Assembly (NCBI RefSeq): GCF_000285495.1
Contig: NZ_HE610978.1
Location: 8,778-72,777, forward strand
Direction: 5' to 3'
Length of the DNA: 64,000 nt
DNA from: Oceanobacillus massiliensis str. N'diop
Lineage (GTDB): Bacteria > Bacillota > Bacilli > Bacillales > Amphibacillaceae
Shown here: positions 1-8,281 of the stretch, piece after piece
Layout: each line of letters starts with the position of its first letter
Position numbering within the stretch: the stretch's first letter is position 1
Position numbers and translations under genes: made by a program
The notes under the pieces: generated by a model
What the model was told of the DNA's origin: nothing
Databases searched by the model: none
Seen by the model: the letters and a program-made list of their open reading frames with translations, nothing else

Positions 1-33
1 GTCAATTGTTTGTAGAAATTATGGTGTGGTAAC

Positions 34-219
34 CTCCGCTCCGGAAATACACTGCGCTTTCCGCGGGCTCGCGCTAAGCCAGGGTACTACTTGCGTTTAC
101 TTCTTTGTTCCCTTGCACCGAGGAAGCCAGCTACGAAGCGTTACTGGAAAACGCAGGTGCATCTAGTGGGGTCTTAGCGTCTTCGCTTTCCCGCAGGAGT
201 CTTCGTGTATTTCCTCCGC
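34..219. repeat. Bacillaceae-type intergenic repeat with terminal inverted repeats
   Basis: The segment begins with GGAAATACAC (about 42-51) and ends with its exact reverse complement GTGTATTTCC (about 205-214). Near the ends are CTTTCCGCGGG and TTTCCCGCAGGAGTC. GC-rich pieces of this kind (CCGCGGAAAGCG, CCCGCAGGAGTC) recur between genes in many Bacillaceae genomes. No open reading frame in it looks like a gene. The middle, about 85-165, looks unrelated to the usual element and may be an insertion or divergence. Confidence 0.5.
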
Positions 220-270
220 TAAGATTTAGCTTTCTGAATCGAATTACTGTTATTCAATTGTTAAGCTGAT

Positions 271-398
271 TGATTGGAGCGCAGGGAAGTCGACTCCAGC
301 GGGAAAAGCAACGGCTGAAGATCCCGCAGGAAGCCGGGCTTGCTTCCGAGGAAGCTGAAGCGTTGCCCGCGGAAAGCGACTGCCCGTAGCGAAAATCG
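271..398. repeat. second Bacillaceae-type intergenic repeat, related to the first
   Basis: A GC-rich segment starts with TTGGAGCGCAGGGAAGTCGA and ends with CCCGCGGAAAGCGACTGCCC, so its ends are imperfect inverted repeats (AAGTCGACTCC against AAAGCGACTGCC). The centre holds ATCCCGCAGGAAG. It is built like the element at 34-219 and lies about 50 bp from it. It is outside the metK promoter and is probably a dispersed non-coding element. Confidence 0.5.
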
Positions 399-474
399 GG
401 AATTGCTATTACGTCGCAGTTTATATATTTTATGAAAAACAACAATCTTTGAGAAAACAGCCTAAAAAAATAAA

Positions 475-503
475 TTGACATGTTATTCGATTTCGATTAA
501 CAT
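475..503 (+). promoter_or_regulatory. sigma-A-type promoter of the metK-spe operon
   Basis: TTGACA at 475-480 and TAACAT at 498-503 are separated by exactly 17 bp. Transcription would start near 510, just before the S-box leader. No other good promoter is visible between the repeats and the leader. Confidence 0.6.
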
Positions 504-525
504 TGTCCTCAGCATGAATAAAGTC

Positions 526-702
526 TATCTTATTAATAGCCGTTGAGACGAGGGGTCGAAGAAACGGTGGCAAACCAATCTGGATCAAAATCCGAATATG
601 GTGCCCAACCTGAGCACAGAGCATTCCGGTTCTGTGAACAATAAGAGGATAAGCAGCTGATCTTAATCGAAGCTTTCCTTAGGTTGTAGGAGAGCTTTTT
701 TT
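526..702 (+). promoter_or_regulatory. SAM riboswitch (S-box, SAM-I clan, divergent) with transcription terminator
   Basis: The RNA folds like a SAM-I aptamer. P1 pairs CTTATT (529-534) with AATAAG (640-645). P2 has a clear kink-turn: CCGTT-GA-GAC (540-549) against GTC-GAA-GA-AACGG (555-567). P3 pairs GGCAAACC with GGTGCC (600-605), and P4 pairs CACAGA (615-620) with TCTGTG (631-636). The P2 loop GAGGG (550-554) can form the pseudoknot with CCT (609-611). The intrinsic terminator is AAGCTTTCCT (670-679) / AGGAGAGCTT (688-697) plus a T run. AGGATAAGC (646-654) pairs with the left terminator arm as an antiterminator. Bound SAM should favour termination, so metK and the spe genes would be expressed when SAM is low. 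The J1/2 sequence departs from the usual S-box. Confidence 0.75.
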
Positions 703-738
703 GTGCCTAAAAAAGGAAATTTTTAGGAGGTTTTCGAA

Positions 739-1925
739 TTGGCAGAGAAGGTTTTATTTACTTCTGAATCTGTATCGGAAGGACATCCGGATAAAATAGC
801 AGATCAGATTTCTGATGCTGTTCTGGATGCAGCACTTGAGCAGGATCCTTTTTCCAGGGTGGCCTGCGAAGTATTCAACACAACCAATACCATCATTGTG
901 GGTGGAGAAATTACAACTACAGCGACTTTGGATATTGAAAAAATAGCACGTGACACATTGATCGAAGTTGGTTATACGAATGATCAGTTCGGAATTGATG
1001 GACACACTTGCGATGTACAGGTTCTCGTCCACACACAATCACCAGATATTGCCATGGGGGTAAATTCATCAAGCGATACGAAGGAAATTGGAGCTGGTGA
1101 TCAAGGTATCATGTTCGGTTTTGCAACAAATGAAACAGATAGTCTGATGCCATTACCGATTGAAATGGCACATACCTTGGTAAAAAAAGCTTCCTCTTTA
1201 AGAAAAAGCGGCAGCTTCAAATGGGCACGTCCCGATATGAAATCACAAGTAACGATTGATTATACGGTCCCTGATGCGCCTAGAATAGATACGATTTTGA
1301 TGTCCATTCAGCATGATGGGGATTTTAATAAAAAGAATTTGAGAAATATGTTATCGAAAATATCATACAGGAAACGGCAAGGGAATTTCGTTTAAACAAA
1401 ACATTTCGTACTTTAATCAACCCAACAGGAAGATTCGTGGTAGGCGGTCCGCATGGTGATGCGGGATTAACTGGACGTAAAATTATTGTCGACACGTACG
1501 GAGGAGCTGCCAGACATGGCGGTGGGGCTTTTTCTGGTAAAGATTGTACGAAAGTCGATCGGTCAGCGGCATATGCTGCACGTTATGTAGCTAAGAATAT
1601 TGTTGCAGCTGGTTTTGCCGGGAAATGTGAGATTCAGTTATCCTATGCCATTGGAGTAAGTGAACCGATCAGCATTTCACTTGAAACGTTTCATACGGAA
1701 AAGGTGACACATGAGCAATTGCTACTTGCCATACGAAAAGTTTTTAACTTAACGCCAAGCGGTATCATTGACATGCTGAACCTCCGCAAGCCTCGTTACA
1801 AACAAGTTGCCGCATACGGGCACTTTGGCAGAAGCGATCTTGATCTTCCTTGGGAAAGAACCGATAAGGTGGAGGAACTACATCAGGCAATTGAAACGGC
1901 TGCATTTGCTGGAGTCGGACAATGA
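739..1925 (+). CDS. metK: S-adenosylmethionine synthetase, frame broken in an A run
   Basis: Makes SAM from methionine and ATP. The N-terminal half (739 to about 1334) has the family motif [19 protein letters not shown], and the second half (from about 1335, one base back) has [17 protein letters not shown] and TGRK. The two halves are complete but lie in different frames. The break falls at AAAAA, 1330-1334. One extra A would read N-K-K-E-F-E-K-Y and give a single 395-residue protein, the usual family length. This could be a sequencing error, a real mutation, or slippage on AAA-AAG. The TTG start at 739 follows AGGAGG. It is the first gene of the polyamine operon and overlaps speA. Because SAM also supplies the aminopropyl donor through SpeD, its position makes sense. 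A second metK elsewhere is likely but cannot be seen here. Confidence 0.85.
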
Positions 1926-3421
1926 TGAACAATGTCCATGACCTTGTTGCCAGCAAAAAGACATTGGGAGAACAGAATGAGATGCCTTTATTTGCTGCAT
2001 TGGTACGTTATGCCGAGCAGGAGGTCACACCGTTTGACGTACCAGGACATAAAATGGGGGCGCAAATGAATCCCTTAAAAGAGGCTCTAGGGGAAATGAC
2101 CTTGCGTATGGATGTGAATTCAATGGAAGAACTTGATCTATTAAGCCATCCGCAATCCGTCATTAAGAAAGCACAGAAGTTGGCAGCAGCCGCTTTTGGT
2201 GCAGACCATGCCTTTTTTCTCGTCAATGGTACAACAATCGGGATCCTGGCAATGATCATTGCTGTTTGTAAACCGGGAGAAGCAATGCTGGTGCCTCGTA
2301 ATGCCCATAAGTCGGTAATGGAAGGGATTATTCTCAGTGGGGCAAATCCGATATTCATTCAGCCGGAAATCGATTACCATTTTGGCATATCCCATAATGT
2401 TTCAGTATCGAAGGTTAAAAAAGCAATCGACATGCATCCAGAAGCAAAAGTGATGCTGCTTACGTATCCGACCTATTTTGGTTCCATGACAGATCTAAGT
2501 GAAATCTGCCGTCTTGCTCACGAAAGGAATATAACGGTTATTGTTGACGCGGCACATGGTGCTCACCTTGGTTTTATGCCTGGTGATCTGGCTGATCCAA
2601 TATCGGCTGGGGCAGATGCAGCAACAATCAGCATGCATAAGACCGGCGGTTCGTTGACGCAAAGCTCATTACTGCTTTTGCAGAATGATAGAATCCCGCC
2701 TCAAAAGATTCAGCAGGCATTGAACATGCTGCAAACAACAAGTGCGAATTACTTGCTGATGAGCTCGTTGGATGTAGCGAGAAGAGAGCTAGTCCTATAT
2801 GGCAGTAAGCAATACGACGAATTAAAGCCAATTGTTGAAGAGGCAATCAAAACTATCGAATGTGCATCTAATTTTGAAGTTTTAAAAGCATCTTATGTGA
2901 AGAATCAATACAATCAAGCATATGACTGGACAAAATTAGTCATCCGAGTGAATGGGATAGGTTTAACAGGATTTGAAGTTTATAAACTATTAAAAGAAAA
3001 ATATAACATTCAAGTGGAATTGGCAGAAGGCTATGTCATTATGGCAGTAATAACCAGTTCCGACTCAAAAGAATCGATTGATAGACTTGTTTTTGCCTTA
3101 AAAGAAATTGAAAGACGGTTTGGAAAGCAGATGGTGGTCATGTCCACGAATGTAACGGCCGATCTGGTGAATGAACTTGTTTTGAATCCACGCGATGCCT
3201 TCTACGCAGAACAGGAATCGATTGCAATCGAAGACGCAGCCGGCAGGATCAGCGGCGATACATTGATGATCTATCCGCCTGGAATACCTTTAGTCATTCC
3301 CGGAGAGATCATTTCAAAGGAAGTCATTCAACAGTATCATTATTATTGTGAGACCTTGGGAAATGTATTGACGGAAACCAAAGAAGCGGATCATATTACA
3401 GTTATAAAGGAGAATGTATAG
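1922..3421 (+). CDS. speA: PLP-dependent arginine (or lysine/ornithine) decarboxylase
   Basis: Aspartate-aminotransferase-fold decarboxylase of the Orn/Lys/Arg group, 499 residues, similar in size to B. subtilis SpeA. The PLP lysine is K240 in SMHKTGGS, and the cofactor aspartate lies in DAAHGAH (209-215). The small C-terminal domain ends near residue 490. Agmatinase sits downstream, so arginine is the likely substrate and agmatine the product; this is inference, because the family also contains lysine decarboxylases. The ATG overlaps the metK stop (ATGA), which implies translational coupling. The next gene starts directly after its stop. Confidence 0.85.
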   Translation: MMNNVHDLVASKKTLGEQNEMPLFAALVRYAEQEVTPFDVPGHKMGAQMNPLKEALGEMTLRMDVNSMEELDLLSHPQSVIKKAQKLAAAAFGADHAFFLVNGTTIGILAMIIAVCKPGEAMLVPRNAHKSVMEGIILSGANPIFIQPEIDYHFGISHNVSVSKVKKAIDMHPEAKVMLLTYPTYFGSMTDLSEICRLAHERNITVIVDAAHGAHLGFMPGDLADPISAGADAATISMHKTGGSLTQSSLLLLQNDRIPPQKIQQALNMLQTTSANYLLMSSLDVARRELVLYGSKQYDELKPIVEEAIKTIECASNFEVLKASYVKNQYNQAYDWTKLVIRVNGIGLTGFEVYKLLKEKYNIQVELAEGYVIMAVITSSDSKESIDRLVFALKEIERRFGKQMVVMSTNVTADLVNELVLNPRDAFYAEQESIAIEDAAGRISGDTLMIYPPGIPLVIPGEIISKEVIQQYHYYCETLGNVLTETKEADHITVIKENV

Positions 3422-3853
3422 ATGGGATTGGAAATTACAGCATTAGGGAGACATGTGTTGATTGAATATTATGGCTGCCCAAGCGAAATTATTGAAGATA
3501 ACGCCTTGATTGAGAAGTTTATGCGCGGAGCGGCAGACTATTCTGGTGCAACTATAGTGGAGTCGGTTTTCCATCATTTCAATCCATATGGAGTTTCCGG
3601 AGCCGTGATTATTGCTGAATCGCATTTGACAATCCACACATGGCCGGAATATGGTTTTGCTTCTGTTGATGTCTACACTTGCGGTGATTCTGTGAATCCT
3701 TGGAAAGCGGCAGACTATCTTTCTGAGAAACTGCAGGCCAAAAAAACAGAATCATTTGAAGTGCCTCGTGGAATGGTAGATAAAATCCGTCAATTTGCAG
3801 AGCAGGAAATCGAAGAAGTAAAAGTCAAACAAGCATTAGAAGGTGTTAATTAA
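3422..3853 (+). CDS. speD: S-adenosylmethionine decarboxylase proenzyme
   Basis: Short prokaryotic-type AdoMet decarboxylase of 143 residues. It self-cleaves to form a pyruvoyl cofactor. The cleavage site is A-E-S-H-L, with Ser67 becoming the pyruvoyl group, and the downstream His72 and the cysteine in VYTCGD are the usual catalytic residues. The product, decarboxylated SAM, is the aminopropyl donor used by SpeE, encoded next. AAAGGAG precedes the ATG, which directly follows the speA stop. The gene is 0 bp from both neighbours, typical of a tight operon. Confidence 0.93.
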   Translation: MGLEITALGRHVLIEYYGCPSEIIEDNALIEKFMRGAADYSGATIVESVFHHFNPYGVSGAVIIAESHLTIHTWPEYGFASVDVYTCGDSVNPWKAADYLSEKLQAKKTESFEVPRGMVDKIRQFAEQEIEEVKVKQALEGVN

Positions 3854-4708
3854 ATGAACTGGTATACGGAACAATGGAGCGGTGAAACTAAATTTTCCAT
3901 CGCATATGATAAACAATTATATAGTGAAAAAACCCCGTTTCAGCAGATTGATTTTTATAAGGGTAATGAGTTCGGCACTTTTTTCACGCTTGATGGCTTG
4001 ATGATGGTGAATGAAAAGGATGAATTCATCTATCATGATATGATTGTCCACCCGGCATTTGCCACGAACCCTGGAATTAAAAGTGTCCTGATCATTGGCG
4101 GAGGAGATGGCGGAACGGCCCGCGAAGTATTACGTTACCGGATAGTGGAAAAAGTGGTCATGGCTGAAATTGATGAGCAGGTCTTCCGTCTGTGCCAGGA
4201 ATATTTGCCGATTACTGCAAGTGGTATAGAAGAAGATAGCCGGATGGAGCTGCGTTTTGAGGATGGCCTTGCATATGTAAGAAATACACCCGATCAGTCC
4301 TTTGATTTGATTCTTGTAGACTCTACAGATCCTATTTCCGTTGGAGAAGGACTCTTCACAACGGAGTTCTATAAGGAATGCTATCGTGTACTGAATAAAC
4401 ATGGCATCTTGATAAATCAGCATGAATCACCATATTTCGCCGAATATGCAGCCAACATGAAAAAGGCCCATCAAAAGATTAAAGCAATATTTCCAATTAC
4501 AAATGTTTACCAATATCATATGCCGACATACCCTTCTGGCCATTGGCTGTTCGGATTTGCTTCCAAGTCCTATGATCCACTGCAGGATTTGCAAGCAGAA
4601 GCGTGGAATAAATTTGGCCTGGAGACGAAATATTATAACACGGACTTGCACCGGGGAGCATTTGCTTTGCCGAATTACGTCAAGGAGGCACTTGTACGCG
4701 ATGAATAA
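3854..4708 (+). CDS. speE: spermidine synthase
   Basis: Polyamine aminopropyltransferase of 284 residues. It transfers the aminopropyl group of decarboxylated SAM to putrescine. The small N-terminal beta domain is followed by a Rossmann fold with GGGDGGTAR (82-90) and the substrate-binding stretch LVDSTDP. No membrane segment or extra domain is present, unlike longer fused forms. GAAGGTG lies upstream of the start. The last codons overlap the start of speB. Confidence 0.95.
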   Translation: MNWYTEQWSGETKFSIAYDKQLYSEKTPFQQIDFYKGNEFGTFFTLDGLMMVNEKDEFIYHDMIVHPAFATNPGIKSVLIIGGGDGGTAREVLRYRIVEKVVMAEIDEQVFRLCQEYLPITASGIEEDSRMELRFEDGLAYVRNTPDQSFDLILVDSTDPISVGEGLFTTEFYKECYRVLNKHGILINQHESPYFAEYAANMKKAHQKIKAIFPITNVYQYHMPTYPSGHWLFGFASKSYDPLQDLQAEAWNKFGLETKYYNTDLHRGAFALPNYVKEALVRDE

Positions 4709-5558
4709 ATCATTGAATCTAAGTACTTTTATAGGCTGTGAAAGTTCTTATAAAGAAGCAGAAATAGTCCTGTTTGGTGTCCCTTTTGACGGTACAACGA
4801 GTTTTCGGCCGGGGACACGGTTTGCCATGCAGGAAATCAGACCAGATTCATTTGGTCTTGAAACGTATTCCCCTTATTTGGATAAGGATCTGGAAGATGC
4901 AGCAATCTTTGATGGCGGTGACTTGGAATTGCCGCTTGGAAATACGGCCAAAGCAATGGATCAGATCCATGCGTATACTCGGGAAGTATTGCAAGACGGA
5001 AAAAAATTCCTGATGGTGGGTGGAGAGCATTTGGTGAGTCTGCCGACTATTCAAGCAGCATATGAAAAGTATCCAGACTTGCATTTGATTCATATCGACG
5101 CCCATACGGATTTGCGAGAGGACTATTTGGGTGAAAAGCTCTCCCATGCATCGGTTATTCGTCGCTGCCATGAATTTCTTGGAGACGGAAGGATTTTTCA
5201 GTTTGGAATTCGTTCCGGTCTGAAGGAAGAATTTGAATGGGCTGGGACCCATACGTATCTGGAGCGTTTTTCTCTTGCAACATTAATGGAAAAGATACAA
5301 GAGCTAAAAGATGTGCCAGTCTATATCACGATTGATCTGGATGTTCTTGACCCGGGCATATTCCCGGGAACTGGAACCCCGGAACCGGGCGGCATAACCT
5401 ACCGGGAACTGTTGAAAGCGATCGAACAGATGCAGCAGCTGAATCAGATTGTGGCTGCCGATGTCGTTGAATTGTCTCCACCATACGATCCATCAGGGGC
5501 ATCGACTGCTATTGCGTGCAAAACAATAAGGGAACTCTTACTGACACTTACAGCATAG
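4701..5558 (+). CDS. speB: agmatinase
   Basis: Ureohydrolase of 285 residues that splits agmatine into putrescine and urea. Manganese ligands are visible in GGEHLVSLP, DAHTDLREDY and ITIDLDVLDP, followed by the family signature TGTPEPGG. The ATG at 4701 is chosen over longer upstream options because AAGGAGG ends 11 bp before it and the N-terminus (MNKSLNLSTF) matches family length. It overlaps the speE stop by 8 bp. With SpeA, SpeD and SpeE it completes the arginine-to-spermidine route. Confidence 0.95.
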   Translation: MNKSLNLSTFIGCESSYKEAEIVLFGVPFDGTTSFRPGTRFAMQEIRPDSFGLETYSPYLDKDLEDAAIFDGGDLELPLGNTAKAMDQIHAYTREVLQDGKKFLMVGGEHLVSLPTIQAAYEKYPDLHLIHIDAHTDLREDYLGEKLSHASVIRRCHEFLGDGRIFQFGIRSGLKEEFEWAGTHTYLERFSLATLMEKIQELKDVPVYITIDLDVLDPGIFPGTGTPEPGGITYRELLKAIEQMQQLNQIVAADVVELSPPYDPSGASTAIACKTIRELLLTLTA

Positions 5559-5561
5559 GAC

Positions 5562-5600
5562 AAAAAGTCCACCGTTTGACTGAATGATGGTGGACTTTTT
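5562..5600 (+). terminator. intrinsic terminator of the metK-spe operon
   Basis: A perfect 12-bp stem, AAAAAGTCCACC pairing with GGTGGACTTTTT, with a loop of about 15 bases just after the speB stop. Confidence 0.9.
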
Positions 5601-5616
5601 GGTTCAAAAACGCCGT

Positions 5617-5887
5617 ATGATAATAGAAATACCAAGAACCGAAGAACTGGGCATATTTCCACCAGAAGTATATATACTTACAATTAGAAATGAAGATACT
5701 AAATACAGGCTGCTATTTTCCCGGCAGTTACAACAAACCCTCGGGATTTTTAGAGAATAGCTTAAGTTTAATTAAGGCGGAATACGGTAATGGAAAAATA
5801 AGATGCGTATTGTCCAGAAAATATCACAAAGAAGATAAACACAAAACGATTGGTCACTATGCATTTCTGGCCGACCTTATTTTTTAA
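5617..5887 (+). pseudogene. possible small gene with a one-base frame break
   Basis: An ATG at 5617 opens 47 codons that close at TAG after ...QQTLGIFRE. The overlapping next frame then runs on to 5887 (SLSLIKAEYGNGK...). If the T5 run at 5747-5751 were T4, the two would join into one protein of about 90 residues with no recognised family. There is no strong ribosome binding site. It lies between speB and the sucrase. It could equally be chance, or a decayed gene. Confidence 0.25.
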
Positions 5888-5903
5888 GGAGGACTTTCTT
5901 TTA

Positions 5904-7367
5904 ATGACAAAAACGATTTTTGAAATTGAAACGCTAATCAACAATCGAATAAAAGAAATACAGAATATGGTAGCAGATGATCCATATCGGCTGCATTATC
6001 ATTTGATGCCTCAAATCGGACTGTTGAACGATCCGAATGGTTTTGCCTATTACAAGGGGCAATATCACATTTTTTATCAATGGAATCCTTTTGAAACAAA
6101 ACATGGGATCAAGTATTGGGGACATTATGTTTCGGATGATCTTGTACATTGGAAAGAGCTCCCGATTGCCCTGGCACCCGATCAATGGTATGACATAAAT
6201 GGCTGCTATTCTGGAAGTGCGGTTGTTCACGAAGACAAGCTGTATTTATTTTATACAGGAAATGTTATGGATGAGGAAGGAAACAGAGAAGCCTATCAGT
6301 GTATAGCTGTTTCTGAGGATGGCATCAATTTTCAGAAAAAAGGACCCATCATTCATGTGCCTGAAGGCTATACACCTCATTTCCGCGACCCAAAGGTTTA
6401 TTATAAAGCAGGGAAATGGTATATGGTAATTGGTGCACAGACTTCAGAAGGGAAAGGGGAAGCAGTATTATATACTTCTCCTGACCTTGAAAGCTGGAGC
6501 TTTCAGGGCCCGCTTGCAGGAAGCGGGCATAATGGACTCGGCGATTTCGGCTATATGTGGGAATGCCCGGACTTATTTGAGCTCGACGGCCATGAAGTCC
6601 TAATTATCTGCCCACAGGGCCTAACTCCAAGAGGCTACGAATTTAATAATATATTTCATGCAGGTTACCTTGCAGGGGAAGTAGATTATCATAATGTATC
6701 GTTCCAGCATGGCCCTTTCACAGAATTGGATAGAGGTTTTGACTTCTATGCCCCTCAGACGATGATGGATTCCAAGGGAAGAAGACTTCTGATAGGCTGG
6801 ATGGGAAATGCAGAGGAGGGAGAGTCAATTCATCCCACTACAAGATATGAGTGGATACACACTCTGACACTTCCACGACAGCTGGAATGGAAAAATGGCA
6901 AACTATTGCAGTACCCTGTGGTGGAACTTGAAAGCTTGCGTGAAAATCAAATAGAGTATGAGGACGTACCTGTGCATGAAGGTGAACTGTCATTGCCTAA
7001 CATTCAAGGGAGTGTTTTTGAATTGGAAGTGACTATCAAATCTGGAAATCCGGATGTTTTCTCCATTAAAATCGGGCAAAATAATCAATTAAGCTATGAT
7101 CAATCGACTAACACCTTTTCCTTGCAGCGGATGGACCTTGCTGACAACCATGCATTCGAGAAAAGGTATTGTGTGCTGGAGGAACTTAGGAGCATTCGGC
7201 TTTATAAAGACACTTCATCAATTGAAGTGTTTGTGAATGAGGGAGAAGAAGTATTCTCAGCAAGGATTTTTGACTATCCGAATGAGCAGGATATTAACTT
7301 TTATGCCAATGGCAGTCTCACAATGGATGTAAAGAAATGGGAGTTAAAAAAATTAAAGTGCCTTTAA
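5904..7367 (+). CDS. sacA: GH32 sucrose-6-phosphate hydrolase / beta-fructofuranosidase
   Basis: Glycoside hydrolase family 32 enzyme of 487 residues, close to B. subtilis SacA in length. The five-blade propeller carries the nucleophile D43 in LLNDPNG, the transition-state stabiliser in FRDPK, and the acid/base glutamate in WECPDLF. A C-terminal beta-sandwich follows. There is no signal peptide, so it is intracellular and probably acts on sucrose-6-phosphate or short fructosides. The start at 5904 follows AAGGAGG. No PTS transporter or regulator gene is adjacent, so it appears to stand alone here. The symbol is given by similarity of function; scrB is a synonym. Confidence 0.85.
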   Translation: MTKTIFEIETLINNRIKEIQNMVADDPYRLHYHLMPQIGLLNDPNGFAYYKGQYHIFYQWNPFETKHGIKYWGHYVSDDLVHWKELPIALAPDQWYDINGCYSGSAVVHEDKLYLFYTGNVMDEEGNREAYQCIAVSEDGINFQKKGPIIHVPEGYTPHFRDPKVYYKAGKWYMVIGAQTSEGKGEAVLYTSPDLESWSFQGPLAGSGHNGLGDFGYMWECPDLFELDGHEVLIICPQGLTPRGYEFNNIFHAGYLAGEVDYHNVSFQHGPFTELDRGFDFYAPQTMMDSKGRRLLIGWMGNAEEGESIHPTTRYEWIHTLTLPRQLEWKNGKLLQYPVVELESLRENQIEYEDVPVHEGELSLPNIQGSVFELEVTIKSGNPDVFSIKIGQNNQLSYDQSTNTFSLQRMDLADNHAFEKRYCVLEELRSIRLYKDTSSIEVFVNEGEEVFSARIFDYPNEQDINFYANGSLTMDVKKWELKKLKCL

Positions 7368-7403
7368 CACGAACCATGTGAACAAGACAATGGAAATATA
7401 AAA

Positions 7404-7455
7404 AAATCAAAGAAGGACAGATTCGTTAATCCGCAGAATCTGTCCTCTTTTATTT
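7404..7455 (+). terminator. intrinsic terminator after the sucrase gene
   Basis: GGACAGATTC pairs with GAATCTGTCC around an 11-base loop, flanked by A-rich and T-rich arms. Confidence 0.85.
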
Positions 7456-7483
7456 TGATTTCCCTAATTTACTAACTATTCCA

Positions 7484-7511
7484 TTTATTGATCAAACGTT
7501 TGATCAATAAA
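7484..7511. promoter_or_regulatory. 28-bp perfect palindrome, probable operator
   Basis: The core TTGATCAAACGTTTGATCAA is fully palindromic, and the symmetry extends to 28 bp. The same 20-bp core occurs again near 29558-29577. It lies about 90 bp upstream of the histidine phosphatase gene, next to a TATAAT at 7515-7520. Such long symmetric sites are typical of dimeric repressors such as TetR-family proteins, but no regulator gene is nearby. A second small inverted repeat, CATGAG-CAAAA-CTCATG, lies at 7527-7543. Confidence 0.5.
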
Positions 7512-7601
7512 AAATATAATCTCTTTCATGAGCAAAACTCATGTTTATAGTATAATTATTTCATATTTTATCATTGACTAATTGTCAGGGGAGCGTGACC
7601 A

Positions 7602-8162
7602 ATGCAAACCAATTTATATTTTGTAAGGCATGCACATTCTATCTATACGCCAGATGAGATAAACAGACCGTTGTCTGAAAGTGGCATTGCTGATGTAAAA
7701 AGGGTAGCTGAGTGTTTATTCGGACAGCGGATAGACACCGTAATCTCAAGCCCATATAAAAGAGCCATTCAAACGATTGAGGCGGTTGCCGAATCGGTTG
7801 ATAAAGAGATAATAGTTATGGAAGATTTTAGAGAAAGACAACTGTCTGAGACAAGCGTTGACGATTTCCAGTTCGCTGTTTCGAAACTTTGGTCCAATCC
7901 GGCATTTTCCTGGAAGGGCGGAGAGTCTAATGACACTGCGCAAGATAGAGGCATAAAAGCTACTTTTGAAGTGCTGGAAAGGTATATGGGCAAGAATGTA
8001 GTAATTGGTATGCATGGTAATTTAATGGTTCTGATTATGAATTATTTTGATGACAGATTTGATTACACTTTCTGGAGAAATTTGACAATGCTTGATGTCT
8101 ATAAATTGACATTCGAGGCAAGGAAACTTTTGTTTGTCGAGCGATTATGGAAGCAAGATTAA
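7602..8162 (+). CDS. histidine phosphatase family protein
   Basis: Phosphoglycerate-mutase-like phosphatase of 186 residues. The RHAH motif (residues 9-12) supplies the phosphorylated histidine. SSPYKRAIQT carries the second arginine, and MHGN near residue 148 the second histidine. The substrate cannot be told from sequence. A paralogue lies at 26596-27159 and shares the ERxLSE and GGES motifs. It has a good GGGGAG site before ATG 7602 and sits downstream of the palindrome at 7484. Confidence 0.8.
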   Translation: MQTNLYFVRHAHSIYTPDEINRPLSESGIADVKRVAECLFGQRIDTVISSPYKRAIQTIEAVAESVDKEIIVMEDFRERQLSETSVDDFQFAVSKLWSNPAFSWKGGESNDTAQDRGIKATFEVLERYMGKNVVIGMHGNLMVLIMNYFDDRFDYTFWRNLTMLDVYKLTFEARKLLFVERLWKQD

Positions 8163-8281
8163 GACATACAATCTATTCGTTCAGAAAGATCAAATGAAGC
8201 AAAAGCTTATTGTTAATATGGAGCTTACCCGACTATTAATTAAATGAAAGTAAATGTTTTCCTTATCCATCTCACAATAGA

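Noticed and set aside
510-710. Leader of metK as a wholly new riboswitch class
   Set aside because: P1-P4 order, the kink-turn and the pseudoknot match the SAM-I clan, so a divergent S-box is the simpler reading.
754-1038. Minus-strand ORF of 94 codons inside metK
   Set aside because: It lies fully antisense to a well-supported gene and has no ribosome site or known family.
1321-1400. Programmed -1 frameshifting in metK as the main explanation
   Set aside because: The P-site re-pairing would be poor (TAA), no stimulatory structure was evident, and three other genes have similar homopolymer breaks.
4503-4700. Upstream extension of speB to 4503
   Set aside because: It would overlap most of the speE C-terminus; ATG 4701 has a strong ribosome binding site and fits family length.
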